Part shown: positions 18,293 to 24,891 of the stretch, one piece after another | How positions within the stretch are numbered: position 1 is the stretch's first letter | How the letters are laid out: every line of letters begins with the position of its first letter | Source: Bryobacterales bacterium | GTDB lineage: Bacteria > Acidobacteriota > Terriglobia > Bryobacterales > Bryobacteraceae | Reading direction: 5' to 3' | Assembly: GCA_025462945.1 (NCBI GenBank) | Contig: JAOAPO010000194.1 | Location: 1 to 45,615 of the forward strand | Length of the DNA: 45,615 bases | Position numbers and translations under genes: made by a program | Notes under the pieces: model-generated | Databases searched by the model: none | Told to the model about the DNA's origin: nothing | The model's input: the letters and a program-made list of their open reading frames with translations, nothing else

Positions 18293-18820
18293 ATGCCGGC
18301 ATTAAGCGGACTACAAAAACCAGTCCTCGTCTTAAACGCAAGTTACGAACCCATCAACATTTGCGCTGCGCGACGCGCCCTTGTGCTGATTTTCAAAGGC
18401 ATCGCGTCGGCCGAAGAAGTCACCGGAACCGCGGTGCATTCGTCCCGCCGCTCACTCCGTGTTCCCTCGGTGATCCGGCTTCTTGAATACCGCCGCATCC
18501 CCTGCCAGACACGCGCGTTGTCCCGCAAAAATGTCCTGATGCGCGACCGCTATACCTGCCAGTACTGCCAAAAAATTCTGCCCGCGGGCGAACTCACGCT
18601 GGACCATGTCATCCCGCGTTCCCGCGCCGGCGATTCCGGCTGGGAGAATCTCGTCGCGTGTTGCCACCACTGCAACAACCGGAAAGGTTGCCGAACCCCC
18701 GACGAGGCTGGGATGAAACTCACCCGCCAGCCGCGGCCGTTTAGTCTCCACACCAGCCGCCACCTGATGAGGCTGCTCGGAAAAAGTGACGAACAGTGGC
18801 GCAAGTACTTGTTCTACTGA
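18293..18820 (+). CDS. HNH endonuclease
   Basis: This 175-residue protein has a C-terminal HNH nuclease domain with paired zinc cysteines CQYC and CCHHC and the catalytic segment [13 protein letters not shown], followed by [14 protein letters not shown]. The N-terminal part, [18 protein letters not shown], is typical of the widespread stand-alone bacterial HNH family of unknown physiological role. The start ATG 18293 has AGAGGG about seven bases upstream. The gene follows comF by 31 bases, so co-transcription of two DNA-handling genes is plausible. Confidence 0.92.
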   Translation: MPALSGLQKPVLVLNASYEPINICAARRALVLIFKGIASAEEVTGTAVHSSRRSLRVPSVIRLLEYRRIPCQTRALSRKNVLMRDRYTCQYCQKILPAGELTLDHVIPRSRAGDSGWENLVACCHHCNNRKGCRTPDEAGMKLTRQPRPFSLHTSRHLMRLLGKSDEQWRKYLFY

Positions 18821-18965
18821 GAACAACAGTCTTTTAGTCGTTTATCGCACCATCACAGGCCAGTATATTTACACCCGGACGGACTTTAGCGATCAATAAC
18901 ACATATCCTTAAAAAGAAGCATGGTGCATTAGCGTACCTAAGCGTTGCTTTGGAGAAGGTGTCGA

Positions 18966-21002
18966 TTGTCAAACTCTTTATTCGCCGGTCTGATCGCGGT
19001 AGCCGCCCTGTTTTCTGTACCCGCCCTTGCTGATCCTGTCATCACCGTTGCCGCCCCAAACGTGGTCTTCAATTACGCCAGCGGCGGAGCCGTGCCCGCG
19101 CCCCAGGCCGTAGGCATCAGCGCCAGTGAAGCAGCGACAATTACCGGCGTCACCGTCACCTACCTTTCCGGGGGTAGCCCTGGCTGGCTTAGCGCCTTCC
19201 CCGTCGCGCCTTTCGCCACGCCCAACAGTCTCACGCTGAACGTCTCACCTGTCACCCTCGCGGCCGGCAGCTACATCGCGGATGTTGCGCTGACGGCCGC
19301 CGCAGCTGACCCCACCTCCAGCCTGCATGTCACGGTGTTCCTGGTCGTGAGCGGCGGCGGAGGCATCGTACAGGGTCAAATCATCAGCGCAACCCCTGGT
19401 AATCTCGACTTCTCCTGGTCATCCGGCAGCCCTTTGCCCGCAGCCAAAATCCTCTCTGTAAAGGTGAACGACGACGCACCCTTCACCGCCTCCCGAAGCA
19501 CCGACACCGCTGCCAGCTGGCTGGCCGTTTCTCCTGTCAGCAGCGTCAGCCCAGGCCAGGTTGCCGTGACCGTCGACCCCACTGGGCTCAGTGCCGGCGT
19601 CTACACCGGAACCATCACCCTGAGCGCTCCGTTTGCGGTCACGCAGGTTCCCGTCACACTGACTGTCTCCGGGTTAGCCTTCTCCGCCGACCCCGCCGTG
19701 GTCAACATCAGCATGCCCGAGAACTTCGGGATTTCAGCACCCCAGTTCGTGAGAGTAACGTCCGCCAGCAATCTTGGTTTCCAGACCTCAGTCGCCGCTC
19801 AAAGCCCCTGGCTGCAGGTTGACGTGCCCGACGGCACGACACCCGCCACCATCCAGATTCGCGCCAACAACTCCGGGCTCGCGCAGGGCACCTATGCAGG
19901 AACCGTCACGGTACGTTCAGGCAGTCTCACCTCCACCGATATCGGCGTTGTCCTCACCGTCGGCCCTCCGGCACCGATCGGGATCCAGCCAGCCAGCCTG
20001 TCTTTCAACTACCTTGTTGGCGACCCCTCGCCCGCCGTCCAGACCAGCCGAATCAACTCGATTTCCGCCAACAGCCAGATCTTTACGTCTGCCGTCACCA
20101 CGGTCGGCAACGGGACCTGGCTGACCGGCACGCCCGACAAGACGACCACACCGGCTGTCATGACAGTGCGCGTGACCCCGGTCGGACTCCAACCCGGCGT
20201 TTACAACGGTGTCGTCGATGTTCTGCCCAGCCTGCCCAATGCCGCACCGCAGCCCATTCAGGTCACCCTCACCGTCCAGGCGCCGCCTCCGCCCGTCATT
20301 GTGAGCGTCAACAGTTCCGCCAGTTACGGCGGGTCGGCGATCTCGCCTGGCCAGTTCGTGACCATCTTCGGCAGCGGGCTCGGACCAAAAGCTCTGGTAG
20401 TACCCGGCCCGGGGCCTGCGCCCCGCGGTCTCGGCCAGACGGTCGTGACCTTCGACGGTGTTGCCGCGCCGATCCTTTACACGTCCGCCACCCAGGTCGG
20501 CGTGCAGGTTCCCTACACGGTCACTGCCGGACAGCAGGCTTCCATCATCGTCGGCTACAACGGACTGATCTCCAGCGTCTCAAAGATCAACGTACTCGCC
20601 GCCAATCCGAGCCTCTTCACCGCCGATTCGAGCGGCAGGGGCCAGCTCGTAGCGGTCAACATCAACCCGACGGGCTACAACTCTGCCAGCAACCCCGTCG
20701 CTCGCGGCGCGATCATTTCGCTCTACGGTACCGGGGAAGGGAAGACCAACCCGCCCGTCACCGAGGGCACGATCACGCCCGCAGTGGAGCCACTGCCGCG
20801 GACCACACTGCCAGTCTCCGTCACCATCGGCGGCCAACTCGCCGAGGTTCTCTACGCCGGCGAAGCGCCCGGTTCCCTCAGCGGACTTTTGCAACTCAAC
20901 GTCCGGGTCCCCGACAACGCCCCGACCGGCAGCGCTGTCCCCGTCTTGGTCTTCGTAAACTCGATCCCGAGTCAGTCACCGGCGACGATCGCAATCAAGT
21001 AG
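18966..21002 (+). CDS. secreted BACON-like repeat protein with TIGR03437-type C-terminus
   Basis: This protein of about 678 residues starts at TTG 18966 after a good ribosome site GGAGAAGG (18952-18959). The signal peptide NSLFAGLIAVAALFSVPALA is followed by four or so immunoglobulin-like repeats of about 100 residues carrying W-L and G-x-Y-x-G-T-(I/V)-T patterns typical of BACON-like domains. The last 225 residues hold the motifs NSASYGGSAISPGQFVTIFG, YTSATQVGVQVPY and LQLNVRVPD, which mark the TIGR03437 domain known from Solibacter-group acidobacteria. It is probably an extracellular or surface protein; its ligand is unknown. Confidence 0.88.
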   Translation: MSNSLFAGLIAVAALFSVPALADPVITVAAPNVVFNYASGGAVPAPQAVGISASEAATITGVTVTYLSGGSPGWLSAFPVAPFATPNSLTLNVSPVTLAAGSYIADVALTAAAADPTSSLHVTVFLVVSGGGGIVQGQIISATPGNLDFSWSSGSPLPAAKILSVKVNDDAPFTASRSTDTAASWLAVSPVSSVSPGQVAVTVDPTGLSAGVYTGTITLSAPFAVTQVPVTLTVSGLAFSADPAVVNISMPENFGISAPQFVRVTSASNLGFQTSVAAQSPWLQVDVPDGTTPATIQIRANNSGLAQGTYAGTVTVRSGSLTSTDIGVVLTVGPPAPIGIQPASLSFNYLVGDPSPAVQTSRINSISANSQIFTSAVTTVGNGTWLTGTPDKTTTPAVMTVRVTPVGLQPGVYNGVVDVLPSLPNAAPQPIQVTLTVQAPPPPVIVSVNSSASYGGSAISPGQFVTIFGSGLGPKALVVPGPGPAPRGLGQTVVTFDGVAAPILYTSATQVGVQVPYTVTAGQQASIIVGYNGLISSVSKINVLAANPSLFTADSSGRGQLVAVNINPTGYNSASNPVARGAIISLYGTGEGKTNPPVTEGTITPAVEPLPRTTLPVSVTIGGQLAEVLYAGEAPGSLSGLLQLNVRVPDNAPTGSAVPVLVFVNSIPSQSPATIAIK

Positions 21003-21014
21003 CGTACATAAGAC

Positions 21015-21043
21015 TTGACGGGCGTACTATTACGTACTACGAT
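21015..21043 (+). promoter_or_regulatory. promoter of the padR operon
   Basis: TTGACG (21015-21020) and TACGAT (21038-21043) are separated by the ideal 17 bases. The predicted start of transcription near 21050 leaves a leader of about 16 bases with no Shine-Dalgarno sequence before ATG 21066. The element is overlapped by the inverted repeat at 21024-21065. Confidence 0.6.
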
Positions 21044-21065
21044 ACTACGTACAACGTAATAGTAC
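21024..21065. promoter_or_regulatory. palindromic operator in front of padR
   Basis: GTACTATTACGT (21024-21035) and ACGTAATAGTAC (21054-21065) form a perfect 12-base inverted repeat around an 18-base centre that itself contains TACGAT and TACGTA-like pieces. The left arm lies inside the -35/-10 spacer and the right arm ends directly before the padR start codon. Binding here would block transcription, as expected for PadR autorepression. Confidence 0.65.
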
Positions 21066-21353
21066 ATGACTGACCCTACCCTCCTCGTCCTCACCAGCCT
21101 CGCCGGCGGCGACAAGCACGGATACGCCATGATGGACGATATCCAGAGCTTCGCCGGTGTCCGTCTCGGCCCCGGCACACTCTACGGCGCGATCACGCGC
21201 CTCGAACAGCGCGGCTGGATTGAGCCAATCGGCCCCCGCGACCGCAGACAGCCCTACGCAATTACAGGCGCCGGGCGCGAGTACCTGACGCAGGAACTGT
21301 CGAAGATGCAGCGCTTCTCCGCAACCGCCGGGCAGAGGCTCGGTCCTGCATGA
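21066..21353 (+). CDS. PadR-family transcriptional regulator
   Basis: This 95-residue protein is a minimal PadR winged-helix repressor. The pattern LLVLTSLAGGDKHGYAMMDDI, split as LLVLTSLAGG and KHGYAMMDDI, leads to RLGPGTLYGAITRLEQRGWI, the recognition helix and wing of the family, and ends in a short dimerisation helix. It probably represses its own operon through the inverted repeat that abuts its start codon. The stop overlaps the start of the next gene by four bases (ATGA at 21350-21353), so the regulator and membrane protein are coupled. Confidence 0.93.
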   Translation: MTDPTLLVLTSLAGGDKHGYAMMDDIQSFAGVRLGPGTLYGAITRLEQRGWIEPIGPRDRRQPYAITGAGREYLTQELSKMQRFSATAGQRLGPA

Positions 21354-22621
21354 AGCGCCTGACACGAGTGCTCATCAGCCTTTATCCCCGCGCATGGCGC
21401 GACCGATATGAAGCAGAATGCGCCGCCCTGGTCGAAGACACCGGCGGCGGCTGGACGAACCTTCTCGACACCGTAGCCGCGGCCCTGCGGATGCGCTGCG
21501 TGTCGGGAACCTCGCGTCTGGCAGGAGCCTGCGTTCTGGCGGGATTTGCGATCGCCTCGATTCTGGCGCTTCAAAAGCCTATTCGGTATGTTTCGTCAGC
21601 GGCGGTCCAAATTGAGCCAGGCTCTGGCGCGGACCCCGGCATCATGGCCGACATGAGAGACACGACGGTTCATGCACTCCTTCGAAATCGGAGCGGGCTG
21701 GCCAGATCGATTGGAATCTCTGAGGCTCAAGTTGACGACCGAATCGAAGCGGGCGACCTGCGCATCTCGTCGCTTCGCGCCACTTCGTCGATCGTCATCT
21801 CCTGGTCGGGCGACGATCCTGCGAGCGCTCAAGCCGCTACCCAGAAGCTACTTACCCGCGTGTTCGACGAGAATCAGTGGACGCAGCAGCGTCTCTCACA
21901 TGCCGCTCACGGCCTCCGGGCCGATCCTGCGCACATCCGCCAATTTGGTGGCGGCTCCCAAATCAAGGTCGCGAAGGTGCCGAGTCTGCCCGCGCACGGC
22001 GATTACTCCCGTCATTGGGCGATTATGGGTTTGGGCCCGCTGGGCGGGTTGCTGGTTGGCTTGGCCATCCTGGGCATCCGCCGCGCGCCGCGCGTATCGC
22101 TGGCGTGTTCGCTTCTTCTCGGATTCGGCGCAGCCGTGCTTTGGTCTCCCGGTCTTATTCTGCCGGTGCCGTATACCTCGACGGCTGAGATCGACTTCGA
22201 CAGCCCTGAAACGATGCATGATTTGGCGGGGAACTCAGACATACTGGCAGACGGTCTTCTTGCCAGCGTGCAGGCCAGCGGAGATACTTGGTTCCGCCTC
22301 CAAGTCGACCCGCTCTCCCCAACCCGCCTGCGCGTCTCGGTTCGTTACAGCAATCCATACAAGGCAGACGTGATGCTGTCACGGGTCACCACGAAGATCA
22401 ATCAGATCGCGCTTGAAACACGCAAGGCAAATGGCGGGCCTTACGAAGCGCCAATCGGTCCATGGGTTTACCTGGTCGCAGGGCAGCCTGAGCCTGCGTT
22501 CCCGGGGAACGTCCTCGCTCGTTCCATCTTGCTCTGCGCTTCGATCTGTATCGCGCTCACGGCTTGCAGCTTCTTGCTGACAAACGGGAACCATCACGGG
22601 TTCAAGGTGCAGGCAGCATGA
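21350..22621 (+). CDS. PadR-linked membrane protein with two Wzz-like modules (paralogue 1)
   Basis: This 423-residue protein has no family name I can give with certainty. Residues 1-50 (MKRLTRVLISLYPRAWRDRY onward) match the short N-terminal segment often seen beside PadR regulators. Four membrane helices follow at about 57-74, 223-243, 249-271 and 388-411. Between helices 1-2 and again 3-4 are periplasmic segments that open with YVSSAAVQIEP (80-90) and YTSTAEIDFD (275-284), and close with proline-rich stretches (VPSLPAHGDYSRHW and GQPEPAFPGNV) just before the next helix. That is the layout of Wzz/polysaccharide co-polymerase domains, apparently duplicated. No tyrosine-kinase domain is present. 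Role unknown; envelope polysaccharide or membrane organisation is a guess. Confidence 0.8.
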   Translation: MKRLTRVLISLYPRAWRDRYEAECAALVEDTGGGWTNLLDTVAAALRMRCVSGTSRLAGACVLAGFAIASILALQKPIRYVSSAAVQIEPGSGADPGIMADMRDTTVHALLRNRSGLARSIGISEAQVDDRIEAGDLRISSLRATSSIVISWSGDDPASAQAATQKLLTRVFDENQWTQQRLSHAAHGLRADPAHIRQFGGGSQIKVAKVPSLPAHGDYSRHWAIMGLGPLGGLLVGLAILGIRRAPRVSLACSLLLGFGAAVLWSPGLILPVPYTSTAEIDFDSPETMHDLAGNSDILADGLLASVQASGDTWFRLQVDPLSPTRLRVSVRYSNPYKADVMLSRVTTKINQIALETRKANGGPYEAPIGPWVYLVAGQPEPAFPGNVLARSILLCASICIALTACSFLLTNGNHHGFKVQAA

Positions 22622-23792
22622 AGCGCCTGACACGGGCCCTGCTGAGCCTCTATCCGCATAAGTGGCGTGACCGCTATGCCGTCGAATTCGCGGCGCTGGT
22701 GGAAGATACGGGCGGCGGCTCGCAACACCTTTTCGACATCATGTATGAGGCTTTTAAGATGCGGTTTAGTTCCGTGAACTGGCGTTACCTTGGCGCCTTC
22801 GCGCTCGCAGGTGCGGCGATTGCCGCTGTGGTCGCGCTCAACCTCCAGGACCGGTACTGGTCGCAGGCCGTCCTTAAGACTGAGCCCGGCGGGGCTGAGC
22901 AGGTCAGTGTGATGGCGAATGAGCTCCTGAGTCGAACATCGTTGGCTCGCATCATCATGAGCCCGGACCTCCAGCTCTACAAGAGCGAAAGGAAGAAAGA
23001 GCCGCTGGAAGACGTCATCGAGAAGATGCGATCGCAGGACGTCAGAATCGTGTATGCAAAAGGTCTCATCGATATCAGGTACACAGGCACCAGCCCGGTG
23101 GAATCAAGAGCGGTCGTCCGACGTTTGGTGACTGGCTTCATGGATCTGCACCACGACTTGCAACCGTTGAGCGTGAGACCTTCTCCGGAAGCTGATGGGC
23201 GCGTAAGCACTCTCGAAATCGCGGACCCACCGTCTCTTCCCGAAACTCCCTATTTTCCGAACCGATCGATGGTGGTGAGCACCGGCGTCCTCGCCGGTCT
23301 GGGATTAGCTCTCCTGGCGTTGCTAATTCGGCGTGCGCCGAAGCTATGGCTCACGGTCAGCCTCAGCGCTCTCGCTGTTGCCGGAGTTGCCTGGGTAGCT
23401 CCCCTGCCGTACGACGTCCGGGCAACGGTCAGGTTTGACAGCCGGGCGACGCTCGAAAAGCTGACGGTCGGTACACATCCCGGCGTTTACCTGAGCTCCG
23501 CTGGATCACCGACAAGCCTGGTTTTACGGGCGCGCAACACAGACCGCTTCAAAGCGCAGATGGCAGTGATGGCAGCGGTTACACGCCTCGTCGGGGCGTC
23601 GCGTCAGAACAGCTCTGCCGAATCCCGTGTCGCCAGTGTTAATGTTGTGGATCCACCAAGTGTCCCGCTGGAGCCACTCGGTGCCAAGTGGCGGGAACGG
23701 CTGACTGCGGCCTCGCTTTTCCTGGCTGTTCTTTCGGAATCATCTTCGCACTCGACCGCCGCAGAACGGCGGCTGCCGTGCAGCACGCTTGA
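22618..23792 (+). CDS. PadR-linked membrane protein with two Wzz-like modules (paralogue 2, frameshifted end)
   Basis: This is a tandem paralogue of the preceding gene and starts at ATG 22618, overlapping its stop by four bases. It shares the N-terminal segment MKRLTRALLSLYPHKWRDRY and the same four-helix plan (about 58-75, 219-237, 243-261, 362-383). Its proline-rich motifs are clearer: ADPPSLPETPYFPNRS (202-217) and VVDPPSVPLEPLG (343-355). Near 23725 the reading frame is lost; in the next frame the text continues as CSFGIIFALDRRRTAAAVQHA and stops at TGA 23790-23792, as expected for the last helix. One missing base explains this. Unshifted, translation would run on to 24267, antisense to the toxin gene. 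It could be a recent mutation or a sequence error. Confidence 0.75.
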
Positions 23793-23857
23793 ATCGTCAG
23801 CACCAACTGGTCGATTTTTGTATGTGCCCGGCGCATCTGCTGTCCCGTCCACCGGAC

Positions 23858-24286
23858 CTACAGAACCAGCAACGAGTTTGCGTACTTGCTTCCGGCAGCC
23901 AGTTCCCGCATTCCGGTGTCGAACGTGGCCAGTTGCCCTCCGTGACGGTGCGCCAGCATCAGCAACTGCATATCCGCAATCTGGTTGGCGCCAATCAGCC
24001 TCGATCGCTGCGTTTCCGCGAGGTCCCGCAGATCGACGTCCACCGGCCAGTATTCGTGATTGGGAACCAGACAGTCATGTTCGAATCCGGCGAGAGCTCT
24101 TTGCACGCAGCCTCGTCCGCTTGCGAGCGCGCGGCTTGCCACGCGAAGAAAGCCCCTCTGTGTCAGCGCGCAGGACGCCCACAGCCGATCGGGATCACGC
24201 CCGAACCACGTATGCGCGGCCCCGTGAGACGCGTGTTCAGGAAACGCGAGCGCCACCAGCACGTTAACGTCGAGGAGAAAACGCAT
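23858..24286 (-). CDS. vapC: PIN-domain toxin, VapC type
   Basis: This 142-residue protein has the PIN ribonuclease pattern: FLLDVNVLVALAFPEH at the start with the first catalytic Asp, and IADMQLLMLAHRHGGQLATF followed by D near the end. VapC toxins cleave tRNA or rRNA when freed from their antitoxin. ATG 24286 lies inside the 3' end of the antitoxin gene (23-base overlap) and has GAGGAG upstream, which decides the start over the longer frame to 24307. The pair is on the strand opposite to its neighbours. Confidence 0.9.
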   Translation of the reverse strand: MRFLLDVNVLVALAFPEHASHGAAHTWFGRDPDRLWASCALTQRGFLRVASRALASGRGCVQRALAGFEHDCLVPNHEYWPVDVDLRDLAETQRSRLIGANQIADMQLLMLAHRHGGQLATFDTGMRELAAGSKYANSLLVL

Positions 24287-24536
24287 CCCGGTACTCCTCG
24301 TCCGCATCTGCCGCTTCCCAGCCTTTTACAACCTCGTCGGTGAGGACCTGGCCTCCGGCAGCTGACTCGAAGATCACCCAGCCATTTTTCTTCTTGAATT
24401 GGGGCAGGCTCGATGCGCCGCGCTGAACCAGGTCGGAAGCAGCCTCGCCGAGCGAAATCGCCCGACTCTCGGCATAGCTTTTGATGATGGAAAGCGCCGT
24501 GTCGTCGATGTTCAGCGTTGTCCTTATTGATGTCAT
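24264..24536 (-). CDS. vapB: ribbon-helix-helix antitoxin
   Basis: This 90-residue protein begins MTSIRTTLNIDDTAL, the beta-strand of an RHH DNA-binding fold, followed by two helices (LSIIKSYAESRAISLGEAAS) and a C-terminal tail that would wrap around the toxin. It should neutralise the PIN toxin and repress the operon. TATAAT (24540-24535 on the minus strand) overlaps the ATG and is probably not the promoter. No clear alternative start was found. Confidence 0.88.
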   Translation of the reverse strand: MTSIRTTLNIDDTALSIIKSYAESRAISLGEAASDLVQRGASSLPQFKKKNGWVIFESAAGGQVLTDEVVKGWEAADADEEYRDAFSPRR

Positions 24537-24891
24537 TATAGCCAGTGCAGCGCATCATGAGCGATCACTGGAGAGCATCGCGTTCGTGCTCGGGGCGTCT
24601 CCATCGAACCCGTTCCCAGCGGCCAGAGACTTTTCTTCCCAATCCGCCCAGCTACTTACACCACCACACCACCGGATCCTGACACTACCAGCTGGTAGAA
24701 ATCAGGCATGAAGCCGCGCCATACTCAAGCACCCATCGCGCCACCGCCGCCGCAAATGGGTTCGTATTTTCACTTTTTACTACACGCACGATCCGCTGCA
24801 ACGGCTTCGTTTTTCCCGCCCCGATTGCAGCCTCGCGCCCGAACCGCGCCTCGCGTTCCAAACCCTGCAATACAATAGAGATGACCCCTTA
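24537..24891. other. intergenic region between vapBC and ileS
   Basis: These 355 bases separate two divergent units. They contain a perfect 14-base palindrome (24685-24698), a TACAAT hexamer at 24871-24876 and a three-codon frame ATG-ACC-CCT-TAA (24881-24892) that runs into the ileS start. I looked for a T-box antiterminator upstream of ileS and saw no conserved T-box sequence. No further gene is supported. Confidence 0.5.
24685..24698. repeat. 14-base perfect palindrome
   Basis: CTACCAGCTGGTAG is a complete inverted repeat without a spacer, lying 149 bases before vapB and 193 bases before ileS. It could be an operator, for instance for the antitoxin, but nothing else supports a function. 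Confidence 0.4.

Noticed and set aside
23793-24267. C-terminal extension of paralogue 2 as a genuine protein domain
   Set aside because: The extension is antisense to vapC and low in complexity, and the expected C-terminal helix is found one frame away.
24535-24540. TATAAT as promoter of the vapB gene on the minus strand
   Set aside because: It overlaps the start codon and has no -35 hexamer at suitable distance.
24640-24891. T-box leader before ileS
   Set aside because: No T-box sequence and no terminator/antiterminator pair were found.
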